Made by a program: the position numbers and the translations under genes. The notes below the pieces were generated by a model. The model searched no databases. It saw nothing but the letters and a program-made list of their open reading frames with translations, and was not told the origin of the DNA. A stretch of 25,530 bases of DNA from DAOTWA01 sp034435955. GTDB lineage: Bacteria; Chloroflexota; Anaerolineae; Anaerolineales; Anaerolineaceae. Location of the stretch: assembly GCA_034435955.1 (NCBI GenBank), contig DAOTWA010000051.1:1-25530 (forward strand), in the 5' to 3' direction. Positions 1 to 6,452 of this stretch are shown here, one piece after another. Numbering within the stretch: the first letter of the stretch is position 1; each line of letters opens with the position of its first letter.

Positions 1-1052
1 TATTTCCATGCCTCGCTCCCGTGAATCGATAGAATTTTCGCTGCGTTGCGGTAGTACACGTTGGCTAGCACATCCTCTGGTAAGAACAAGCCGTAGATCC
101 GCCAGCGCCCCTGTGATGGAATCTCACGGATATCGTAATTGAAATATTCGTCGTCGCTCTCTAGGAAGCGGTAGGTGATGCGATAGGCGTTCACGTCCGG
201 GCCCATGTCCAGCCCGTACAGGATACGGTCCGCATGGCGCAAGAAAAAGCGGCGGGCGGTGTAGGGTTGGCGACCCAGCTCCGAAATTCGTGCACTGATA
301 TCTACATACAAATTCGAGCAACGTTCGAGCAAATCACTCACCCAGGCCAAATTTTCGGCGTAACAACCCACGTGAGCGGCTATAAAGATAGTCCGTGGAT
401 GGCGGCTGACGAGGTCGGCCAGATCGGCGAGGATGGAGTGGAAGGGTGGATAGGGCGGAGAGGGAAACTGCCAGTCGGGGTGTGCGTTCAGCTCCTCCCA
501 CCGCTCGTTGGTGTTGTCGAGCGGCTCGAAGAAAGCTGGCGGGTCGGCGACGTGGATCAGGATGGGTAAATCTAATTCTGCAGCAGTTTCCCAGATGGGA
601 TCGAGACGCGGATCGTTCACACGCACAAGGCTGCCGTTCTCATCCTTCACCTTCAGACCAAAATTTTTCCAGATCTTGATGCCTTCGGCACCGCGCGATT
701 TCTGGGAAGACAGTCGACCGGCCGCCCACTCGGGAAAGGACGCGCCGAGTTCGGGCCAGCGGGACCAGGCCACTCCTCCGAAGATTTTGAAGCGTTCCGG
801 CGCCCTTGCCTTGAACAGATCAAGATGGTTGTTGAGCAGCTCTTCGCTCCAACCCCCATCCAGGTCCACATACAGGCGTACTCCCGCCTGATCCAGCCGG
901 TCAAGCAGCTCGGAGAATGACTTGCGCTCCCAGCCACCGCCAAATGGTTCGGCCAGATGATTGTGTGCATCCACCACCGCAAAGCGTGGGCGCTGTATCA
1001 CCGTTTCTTTGGCGACCAGCATTGAACGCGGGCGGTACTCTTCCAGTTGCAC
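1..1052 (-). CDS. Amidohydrolase-2 family metal-dependent hydrolase, C-terminus cut by window edge
   Basis: Read on the reverse strand, 350 uninterrupted codons run off the left edge without a stop. The protein has amidohydrolase-2 (TIM-barrel) landmarks: VDAHNHL near residues 27-33 (HxH metal pair H30/H32), GIKIWKN near 124-130, a His in ILIHVADPP (H167), AAHVGCYAEN with H227, and LYGLDMGPD with D282 as the likely catalytic Asp. Members hydrolyse or decarboxylate small cyclic substrates, including sugar lactones; the substrate here is not readable. I chose the GTG at 1052 because AGGA lies just upstream at normal spacing. An in-frame GTG at 1064 would overlap the preceding DeoR stop by four bases, and an ATG at 1022 is also possible. 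It is the second gene of a two-gene unit, so it is probably controlled by that repressor. Family call is firm; function is open. Confidence 0.85.
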   Translation of the reverse strand, partial: MQLEEYRPRSMLVAKETVIQRPRFAVVDAHNHLAEPFGGGWERKSFSELLDRLDQAGVRLYVDLDGGWSEELLNNHLDLFKARAPERFKIFGGVAWSRWPELGASFPEWAAGRLSSQKSRGAEGIKIWKNFGLKVKDENGSLVRVNDPRLDPIWETAAELDLPILIHVADPPAFFEPLDNTNERWEELNAHPDWQFPSPPYPPFHSILADLADLVSRHPRTIFIAAHVGCYAENLAWVSDLLERCSNLYVDISARISELGRQPYTARRFFLRHADRILYGLDMGPDVNAYRITYRFLESDDEYFNYDIREIPSQGRWRIYGLFLPEDVLANVYYRNAAKILSIHGSEAWK

Positions 1053-1060
1053 GGCTTTCC

Positions 1061-1825
1061 TCACGATGTGATCACTCGTATCCCTTGTTCTCTGAGCGCA
1101 GTCAGAAAATCTTCGCTCGTTTGTTCATCCGTCACCAAAATATGGATACTTTTTAATGGGGCCAGGAAAGCAGGCGCGACAGCGCCAAATTTGGTATGAT
1201 CTGCAACCAAGATCACTTCTCGACCTACGGAAAGGATAGCGCGGTCGGTGAGGGTTTCGGGCAGGTAGTCGTTGGTAAGGCCGTGTTCAAGGCTGAGTGC
1301 GCGCACCCCGATGACTACCTTGTCGGCGCGCACTTCGGCCAGCGCCTGCTCAGTGATATGGCCGATGAAGGACAGCTCGCTGTCGCGCAGCATGCCACCT
1401 AAAACGATCACGTTGATATCGGCGACACCAGCCAGGGCGTTGATCACGGGTAGTGAGTTGGTAATTACTGTCAGGTTGCGGCGCGTCCGGAGATTGCGCG
1501 CCACTTCGAGCACAGTGGTGCCACTGCCCAGGAAGACGGTTTCCCCATCCTGGATTAAAGCCGCGGCAGCCTGGCCGATACGATGCTTTTCCTCGGCCTG
1601 CACCTGGCTGCGTTCCAGGATGGGCATCTCAGGCTCGGCTCGCCGTAGGGGAATGGCACCGCCGTGCACCCGTTGCAGGAGACCCTGCTCGGCCAGTGCG
1701 TCTAAATCGCGGCGAGCAGTAGCCTCGCTGATCGAAAATTGGGCGCAAATCTCGGCTACGGATATACGCTGCCGATGTTCAAGCAATTGGATGAGCGTTA
1801 ATTGGCGTTCTGTGTTGGAAAACAA
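1061..1825 (-). CDS. DeoR/GlpR-family transcriptional repressor
   Basis: The protein has an N-terminal winged helix-turn-helix of DeoR type: TERQLTLIQLLEHRQRISV, then FSISEATARRDLDAL as recognition helix, then GLLQRVHGGAI, the usual DeoR signature. A C-terminal effector domain of the DeoRC type follows (DGETVFLGSGTTVLEVA, then VITNSLPVINAL, then LGGMLRDSELSFIG and VADHTKFG). This domain normally binds a phosphorylated sugar. Length (about 254 aa) is normal. No ATG fits. I prefer TTG at 1825 because AGAGGG lies six bases upstream and the product starts in the usual place; an in-frame TTG at 1846 would add seven residues. It is transcribed from a strong promoter at 1893-1920 and is followed, almost without gap, by the amidohydrolase gene. 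It may repress its own operon and perhaps the divergent one. Confidence 0.93.
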   Translation of the reverse strand: MFSNTERQLTLIQLLEHRQRISVAEICAQFSISEATARRDLDALAEQGLLQRVHGGAIPLRRAEPEMPILERSQVQAEEKHRIGQAAAALIQDGETVFLGSGTTVLEVARNLRTRRNLTVITNSLPVINALAGVADINVIVLGGMLRDSELSFIGHITEQALAEVRADKVVIGVRALSLEHGLTNDYLPETLTDRAILSVGREVILVADHTKFGAVAPAFLAPLKSIHILVTDEQTSEDFLTALREQGIRVITS

Positions 1826-1892
1826 GCCAATCCCTCTGATAATCAATCATATTCACTCATTAATACATGAAAACCGATCGAATACAATCATT

Positions 1893-1920
1893 AGTATACT
1901 CGTTTAATATTAAAAGTCAA
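1893..1920 (-). promoter_or_regulatory. Sigma70-type promoter for the DeoR-amidohydrolase unit
   Basis: On the minus strand TTGACT (1920-1915) and TATACT (1898-1893) are separated by 16 bases. Both hexamers are close to consensus. Transcription would start around 1886 and give a leader of about 60 bases before the TTG start at 1825. The heptamer CAATCAT occurs twice on the plus strand just downstream, at 1844-1850 and 1885-1891, and could be a repressor half-site. Confidence 0.7.
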
Positions 1921-1925
1921 GCTGT

Positions 1926-2276
1926 GAATTTCGAGGACGTTGAAAAACTGGTAGAAACGACCCAATTTCCTCTTTGGCGGTCTATAAATGGGTGAAAATC
2001 AGCAAACTCAGCTCTAAAACGCCGCCTATTGACCTCGCCTCAACTTTTTCCATCTGATAGCTTACCATAGCAGCAAACCCCCCTTGGTCGCTCAGCCGCC
2101 GAGGGCTGAGTTTTGAACCCTGCCCCCGTCCATAATTTGACCATCCGCTTCAAATAGAAATATCCCTTCTGTTCTACTACCTGGCCCTGGTCGGTTTTGA
2201 CCTTGCGCATGTGCTTACCACACCCCAGCACGCATCCGGGTCACGGGGTTGTTTGTCCTTTTTCTTCTTTTCCCTC
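1926..2276. other. Non-coding spacer with inverted repeats, no gene recognised
   Basis: No convincing gene is seen here. A 63-codon reverse frame at 2040-2231 exists, but it has no recognisable family and I do not call it. The stretch holds a short perfect hairpin CTCAGCC/GGCTGAG (2091-2097 with 2104-2110) followed by TTTT on the plus strand. It also holds a longer arm AAACTCAGC at 2004-2012 that can pair with GCTGAGTTT at 2105-2113. It could be the remnant of a mobile element or a terminator from a lost gene. Neither idea can be settled from the sequence alone. Confidence 0.4.
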
Positions 2277-2305
2277 TTGACAATGGATCGAAAAATCTTT
2301 AAAAT
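2277..2305 (+). promoter_or_regulatory. Strong sigma70-type promoter for the SorC operon
   Basis: A perfect -35 box TTGACA (2277-2282) is separated by 17 bases from TAAAAT (2300-2305). Start of transcription is expected near 2312, giving a leader of about 80 bases before the ATG at 2395. No other promoter of this quality was noticed on the plus strand upstream of the operon. Confidence 0.8.
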
Positions 2306-2308
2306 GAT

Positions 2309-2371
2309 ATTGAACATTATCTCACTAAGGAGAAAATTTTCATTATCTGTTCTCTATTGAAAATATTCTCA
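2309..2371 (+). promoter_or_regulatory. Candidate regulator operator: two direct repeats around the transcription start
   Basis: ATTGAACATTATCTCA at 2309-2324 and ATTGAAAATATTCTCA at 2356-2371 match at 13 of 16 positions. Their starts are 47 bases apart. They overlap and follow the expected transcription start of the SorC operon, with the palindrome GAAAATTTTC (2332-2341) between them. This is where an autoregulating SorC tetramer would be expected to bind. Assignment to SorC rather than the divergent DeoR repressor is inference. Confidence 0.5.
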
Positions 2372-2394
2372 TTCTACAACCCCTGGAGTTTTCC

Positions 2395-3369
2395 ATGGCC
2401 AGACTTCTGCCCAATGAGGAATTGCGCTTGTTGAGCAAGATCAGTAAGCTGTATTACGAAGAAGGCCTCACCCAGGATGAAATCGTTCAAAAGCTCAACC
2501 TCTCTCGTTCCAAAATCTCCCGCCTCCTTCAACAGGCCCGCGAACGAGGCATCGTGCAAATCTCGGTCATCTCCCCTCCCGGCATCTATTCTGACCTCGA
2601 ATCGCGCCTGGAGCGTCGGTACCACCTGCATGAAGCCGTCGTGGTAGAGGCGCGCGAGCCAGACTCGCAGCCCGCTGTCTCCCGCGAGGTGGGCCTTGGC
2701 GCCGCCGCCTATCTGCAGCGCACCATTTCCTCCTCGGATGTCATTGGCATCACCTGGGGAACCACCTTGGGCAATATGGTCTTCGGTATGCAGCCGCGAC
2801 CCACCCCCGGCGCCCAGGTAGTACAGATTAACGGCGGCTTGGGGCGCCCCGAAGCCGAGGTCCATGCCACCGAACTGTGCCGTCGTTTAGCCCGCTTGCT
2901 CGATTGTCACCTGACACTTCTGCCAGCTCCTGGCATCGTCGATAACCAGGAGATCAAACGCGCCTTCCTCTCGGACAGCCATGTCCAGCGTGCCCTGGAA
3001 CTGTTCGACCGCCTGACGGTCGCCTTCGTCGGCATTGGCTCCCCCACCCCCGATTCAGTCGTTATGCGCGACGGATCGATCCTCACTCGCGATGAACTCG
3101 GCGATTTGGTATCCAAAGGAGCCGTCGGTGATATCGCTCTGCGCTACTTCAATGCGCATGGCGAGCCGATACAGTCCGAGATAGACCAGCGCGTGATCGG
3201 AATCACCCTCAAGCAGCTCTCCGGGGTGAACCGCGTAGTGGGCGTGGCCGGCGGGCCGCAGAAGGTGACTGCGATACGCGGGGCGCTGCGCGGAGGGTTG
3301 ATCAACGTGCTTATCACAGATCATATCACTGCCGGCTTGCTCTTGGATAACCATACCCGGCTGGAATGA
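2395..3369 (+). CDS. SorC/DeoR-family sugar-responsive transcriptional regulator
   Basis: This 324-aa protein opens with a helix-turn-helix typical of the SorC family: KLYYEEGLTQDEIVQKLNLSR (residues 19-39), then SKISRLLQQARERGIVQI. A C-terminal sugar-binding domain follows, with VIGITWGTTLGNMV, VVQINGGLG, TVAFVGIGSPTPDSV, AVGDIALRYF and GVAGGPQKVTAIRGAL, the family's phosphosugar pocket landmarks. Such proteins are tetramers that leave or change DNA binding when a phosphorylated intermediate of the pathway binds. GGAG lies seven bases before the ATG. It heads the operon, about 80 bases downstream of a strong promoter and just after a pair of direct repeats that may be its own operator. The next gene follows after 12 bases. 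The inducer is likely a phosphosugar made by the kinase or isomerases encoded downstream. Confidence 0.95.
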   Translation: MARLLPNEELRLLSKISKLYYEEGLTQDEIVQKLNLSRSKISRLLQQARERGIVQISVISPPGIYSDLESRLERRYHLHEAVVVEAREPDSQPAVSREVGLGAAAYLQRTISSSDVIGITWGTTLGNMVFGMQPRPTPGAQVVQINGGLGRPEAEVHATELCRRLARLLDCHLTLLPAPGIVDNQEIKRAFLSDSHVQRALELFDRLTVAFVGIGSPTPDSVVMRDGSILTRDELGDLVSKGAVGDIALRYFNAHGEPIQSEIDQRVIGITLKQLSGVNRVVGVAGGPQKVTAIRGALRGGLINVLITDHITAGLLLDNHTRLE

Positions 3370-3381
3370 GGAGGCATCTCT

Positions 3382-4005
3382 TTGTCACCAGACGACATAC
3401 TTGAGCTCGCTTCGAATGTTATTCTCCAAGAGAGCGAGGCCGTGGCTGCATTGGCCAGCCAGCTCGATTCTTCATTCGTCCGTGCCGTGGATTTAATGCT
3501 CCACTGCCGTGGTCACGTCCTGGTAGCTGGATCGGGAACCTCGCATCCGGTGGCCGCCCGCCTGGCGCATTTGCTCTCCTGCTGCGGCACACCCGCCCTG
3601 TTTATCCACCCCGGAGACAGCCAGCATGGTCTCTCTGGCGCGGTCACTGAAAAGGATGTTTTGATCCTGATCTCCAAAGGCGGCGAGACTTCGGAGGTCA
3701 ACCATCTGGCTCGCATCGCCAGAAAGCGCGGCGCCACTCTGATCGCCATCACCGAACAGCCCGCCTCCACCCTCGGCTCACTCTGCGACCTGGTCCTTCG
3801 CGTCCAGGCCCCGCCCGACGTAGATCCCTACGGCATGATTGCCACCGGTAGCTCGCTGGTCAATTCCGCCTTCGGTGACGCCTTATGTGTAGTCCTATTA
3901 CGCCTGCGCGGTTATACCAGAGATGAGTTCGGCGAAACCCACCCCGGCGGTGCGGTCGGACAAAAGCTGTCACATGATAGAAAAACGCCCAGGAGCCGGG
4001 GATGA
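3382..4005 (+). CDS. SIS-domain phosphosugar isomerase, KpsF/GutQ-like without CBS domains
   Basis: The 207-aa product is a single SIS domain. GHVLVAGSGTSHPVAARLAHLL (about 48-69) is the phosphosugar-binding loop, ILISKGGETSEV (about 94-105) carries the second sugar-phosphate contact, and the C-terminal HPGGAVGQKL matches the motif that precedes the CBS pair in arabinose-5-phosphate isomerases (KdsD/GutQ/KpsF). Those enzymes are about 320 aa; here the protein ends where the CBS tandem would start, so it is a stand-alone domain version. Start is TTG at 3382, with GAGGAGG eight bases upstream; no better start is visible. It overlaps the following dehydrogenase by four bases (ATGA), so the two are translationally coupled. 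Likely activity is ketose/aldose phosphate isomerisation in catabolism rather than Kdo synthesis; substrate unknown. Confidence 0.88.
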   Translation: MSPDDILELASNVILQESEAVAALASQLDSSFVRAVDLMLHCRGHVLVAGSGTSHPVAARLAHLLSCCGTPALFIHPGDSQHGLSGAVTEKDVLILISKGGETSEVNHLARIARKRGATLIAITEQPASTLGSLCDLVLRVQAPPDVDPYGMIATGSSLVNSAFGDALCVVLLRLRGYTRDEFGETHPGGAVGQKLSHDRKTPRSRG

Positions 4006-5048
4006 GAGCAGCCTTTCTTCGTGGAGTGAGCAGTTTTATCGTTGAAGACGTTGCAGAACCTACCGCACCCATCGATGGACTGGTGCTGCGTGTGGAAGCC
4101 TGTGGGGTGTGTGGTTCCGATATCCGCCGTTGGAAAGAGGGCCCTCTCCCCGGTGGAGAGGATCTGATCCCGGGACACGAGGTCGCGGGTGTGGTCGAAT
4201 CGGTCGGCCCCCGTCTCTCTGGCTTTTCTCCCGGCGAGCGCCTGGCAGTCGCGCCAGATGTACATTGCGGTCGTTGCTACTACTGCCGACGAGGACTATA
4301 TAACCTGTGCGACGACCTGCGCCTGATCGGCATTACCCCTGGCTATTCTGGCGGCTTTGCCGAAAAGATGATTCTCACCCAGGAGATGCTTTCCCTGGGC
4401 ATCGTCCATCCTGTCCCAAGCGGGATGACCGCCCTTCAAGCGGCCCTGGCCGAGCCGTGCAGCTCCGTACTGGCCTGCCACGCCAAAGCCGGCACCAGCC
4501 TTTCTGACACTGTCTTGGTGATGGGCGCTGGACCCATTGGCTGTATCCACATCGTGGTCGCCAAAGCGCGCGGCGCGCGCGTCATCCTTTCCGAGCCCAG
4601 CCCCTACCGCCGCCAGATCGCTCAGACCTTTGCACCCGATCTGGTGCTCGACCCCTCTCAAGGCGATATCCTCCCGGAAGTGAAAGATTTCACTCATGGC
4701 TTGGGCGTGGACATCGCCATCTGCGCCAACCCGGTTGCCGCCACACAGGCCCAGGCGGTCGAAGCGGTGCGCAAGGGCGGCCGCGTCGTCTTCTTCGGTG
4801 GCCTCCCCAAGACCAATCCTCTCACCAGTCTGGACGCCAATCGCATCCATTATGGCGAGATCACCGTGATCGGCTCATTTTCGTACCATCCGGTCTTCCA
4901 TGAGCAGGCACTGGATGCCATTCACCGCGGCCTGATCCCGGCCGATCGCCTCATCACCCATACCTTTCCTCTCGATCAGATTGATGCGGCTTTCGAAGCT
5001 GCCACCAGCGGCGAGGCTCTCAAAGTCATGATTACATTCCACAGATAG
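4002..5048 (+). CDS. Zinc-dependent medium-chain alcohol/polyol dehydrogenase
   Basis: The 348-aa protein has the medium-chain dehydrogenase architecture. Catalytic zinc ligands are in EACGVCGSDIRRW (Cys near 37) and IPGHEVAGVVESVG. A structural-zinc lobe CGRCYYCRRGLYNLC has all four Cys. The Rossmann nucleotide loop is VLVMGAGPIGCIHI, and a C-terminal catalytic-domain return ends in EALKVMITF. Length and motif order match sorbitol, threonine and galactitol-type dehydrogenases. An acidic SEPS segment after the second Rossmann strand suggests NAD(H) rather than NADP(H). It probably oxidises a secondary hydroxyl of a polyol or sugar phosphate. It starts inside the end of the SIS isomerase gene (four-base overlap) and is followed after 12 bases by the SAF-domain oxidoreductase, so three redox/isomerase steps appear consecutively. 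Confidence 0.92.
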   Translation: MRAAFLRGVSSFIVEDVAEPTAPIDGLVLRVEACGVCGSDIRRWKEGPLPGGEDLIPGHEVAGVVESVGPRLSGFSPGERLAVAPDVHCGRCYYCRRGLYNLCDDLRLIGITPGYSGGFAEKMILTQEMLSLGIVHPVPSGMTALQAALAEPCSSVLACHAKAGTSLSDTVLVMGAGPIGCIHIVVAKARGARVILSEPSPYRRQIAQTFAPDLVLDPSQGDILPEVKDFTHGLGVDIAICANPVAATQAQAVEAVRKGGRVVFFGGLPKTNPLTSLDANRIHYGEITVIGSFSYHPVFHEQALDAIHRGLIPADRLITHTFPLDQIDAAFEAATSGEALKVMITFHR

Positions 5049-5060
5049 AAGGTACATAAC

Positions 5061-6407
5061 ATGATTGGTCTCAATAAAGATCTGCAACAGCGCGAAGCTT
5101 CAGGGGCACCCGTGCGCATCGGTTTGGTGGGTGCTGGTCAGATGGGCACGGACGTGGTCGCAGAGACGAAAATGATGAAAGGCATCCGCGTGGTGATCAC
5201 CGCCGACATCGACATCGAGCGGGCTCGCGAAGCCTACGAGATCGGCCAGGTTCCCGGAGAAGTCTCCGTTGTTGAGTCACCCGATCAGGCGGACGCCGCC
5301 GTTGCCGCCGGAAAGCTCGTTGCTACCCGGGATTACCGCGTGGTGACGGATATGCGCAGCATCGACGTGATGCTTGAAGCCACCGGTGTTCCCGAGGTGG
5401 GCGCGCGGGCTGCTTTGCGCGCCGCCCGGGCTGGCCACCATGTCGCCATGATGAACGTCGAAACGGACATCACCGTCGGGCCTATTTTACGCTGGTATGC
5501 GGAGAAAAAAGGCGTCCTGTACGCTCTCGCCGCTGGCGACGAGCCTGCTGCCTGTAAAGAGCTTTATGACTTCGCCGATTCACTTGGCTTCACCATCGTG
5601 GCCTTGGGGAAAGGCAAGAATAATCCCCTCGACCGTCACGCCTCGCCTGACGATGTCGATATCCAGAAAGAGGCTGCAAGGCGCGGTCTGAGCCCGAACA
5701 TGCTCATCGAATTCATCGACGGCAGCAAAACCATGATTGAGATGGCGGCTGTCTCCAACGCCACCGGTTTGGTTCCTGATGTGCGCGGCATGCACGGCCC
5801 GCTGACAAACCGCGACATGCTCAACAAAACCTTCGCCCTGAAAGAAGACGGCGGCGTGTTGAACAAGATGGGCGTGGTGGATTTTGGCGTCGGCCAGGTG
5901 GCGCCGGGCGTTTTTGCCATCGTCCGCACAGACCATCCGCGTCTGCGACAGGCCATGGTCCTGCGCGATATGGGAAACGGTCCGTATTACACACTCTTTC
6001 GCCCTTACCACCTGTGCAGCATCGAGGTCCCTCTGACGGCTGCCTTGCTCACCATTCAAAGAAAGTCGAACATGGTGCCGCTGGACCGGCTAGTTTCCGA
6101 GGTCTTCGCCGTCGCCAAACGCGACCTGAAGCCCGGCGACGTTCTGGATGGCATCGGCGGACGTACTTACTACAGCTTGATCGACACCTATGAGGCTGCC
6201 AAAGCCGAGTGCCTGCTCCCAACCGGGCTGGCCAAGGGTGCGCGCGTCCTGCGCCCGGTGGCCAAAGACACGCCCATCACCTGCAACGACGTTGAAATAA
6301 AGCCTTCCACCGTGCTGGATCTGCGCCGCCTGCAGGATGCCTGGTTCGAGAACCGCATTCGTGAGGCGGAAATGTTGGCCGCCGTGGATGCCCTGGCCAA
6401 CGACTGA
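5061..6407 (+). CDS. SAF-domain NAD(P)-dependent oxidoreductase (COG4091, DRL-like reductoisomerase family)
   Basis: This 448-aa protein starts with a Rossmann fold (RIGLVGAGQMGTDVVAETK, residues 14-32, GxGxxG). It continues into a homoserine-dehydrogenase-like region (DVMLEATGVPEVGARAAL, HVAMMNVETDITVG) and the segment ALGKGKNNPLDRHASPDDV, which I associate with the COG4091 group. It ends with a SAF domain (DLKPGDVLDGIGGRTYYSLID, LPTGLAKGARVLRPVAKDTPI). The name homoserine dehydrogenase is misleading. As I recall, this family includes the Brucella DXR-like enzyme DRL, a reductoisomerase of 1-deoxyxylulose 5-phosphate, plus many uncharacterised paralogues in sugar operons. The ATG has AAGGT seven bases upstream. 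Embedded among sugar genes, it is best read as a sugar-phosphate oxidoreductase or reductoisomerase of unknown substrate. Confidence 0.85.
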   Translation: MIGLNKDLQQREASGAPVRIGLVGAGQMGTDVVAETKMMKGIRVVITADIDIERAREAYEIGQVPGEVSVVESPDQADAAVAAGKLVATRDYRVVTDMRSIDVMLEATGVPEVGARAALRAARAGHHVAMMNVETDITVGPILRWYAEKKGVLYALAAGDEPAACKELYDFADSLGFTIVALGKGKNNPLDRHASPDDVDIQKEAARRGLSPNMLIEFIDGSKTMIEMAAVSNATGLVPDVRGMHGPLTNRDMLNKTFALKEDGGVLNKMGVVDFGVGQVAPGVFAIVRTDHPRLRQAMVLRDMGNGPYYTLFRPYHLCSIEVPLTAALLTIQRKSNMVPLDRLVSEVFAVAKRDLKPGDVLDGIGGRTYYSLIDTYEAAKAECLLPTGLAKGARVLRPVAKDTPITCNDVEIKPSTVLDLRRLQDAWFENRIREAEMLAAVDALAND

Positions 6408-6452
6408 ACCCGCTGACCGGATAGCACTTTATCTAAGAGAGAGGAGAATACT

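Noticed and set aside
2091..2114. Intrinsic terminator for a plus-strand gene
   Set aside because: Only four T residues follow a 7-base stem, and no plus-strand gene lies upstream within the spacer.
2040..2231. 63-codon reverse-strand reading frame in the divergent spacer
   Set aside because: No recognisable family, no convincing ribosome-binding site, and it covers a hairpin region; it may be chance or a decayed gene remnant, so it is not called as a gene.
5061..6407. Annotation as homoserine dehydrogenase
   Set aside because: Only the N-terminal half resembles it; the C-terminal SAF domain and the sugar-gene context argue for a different enzyme.
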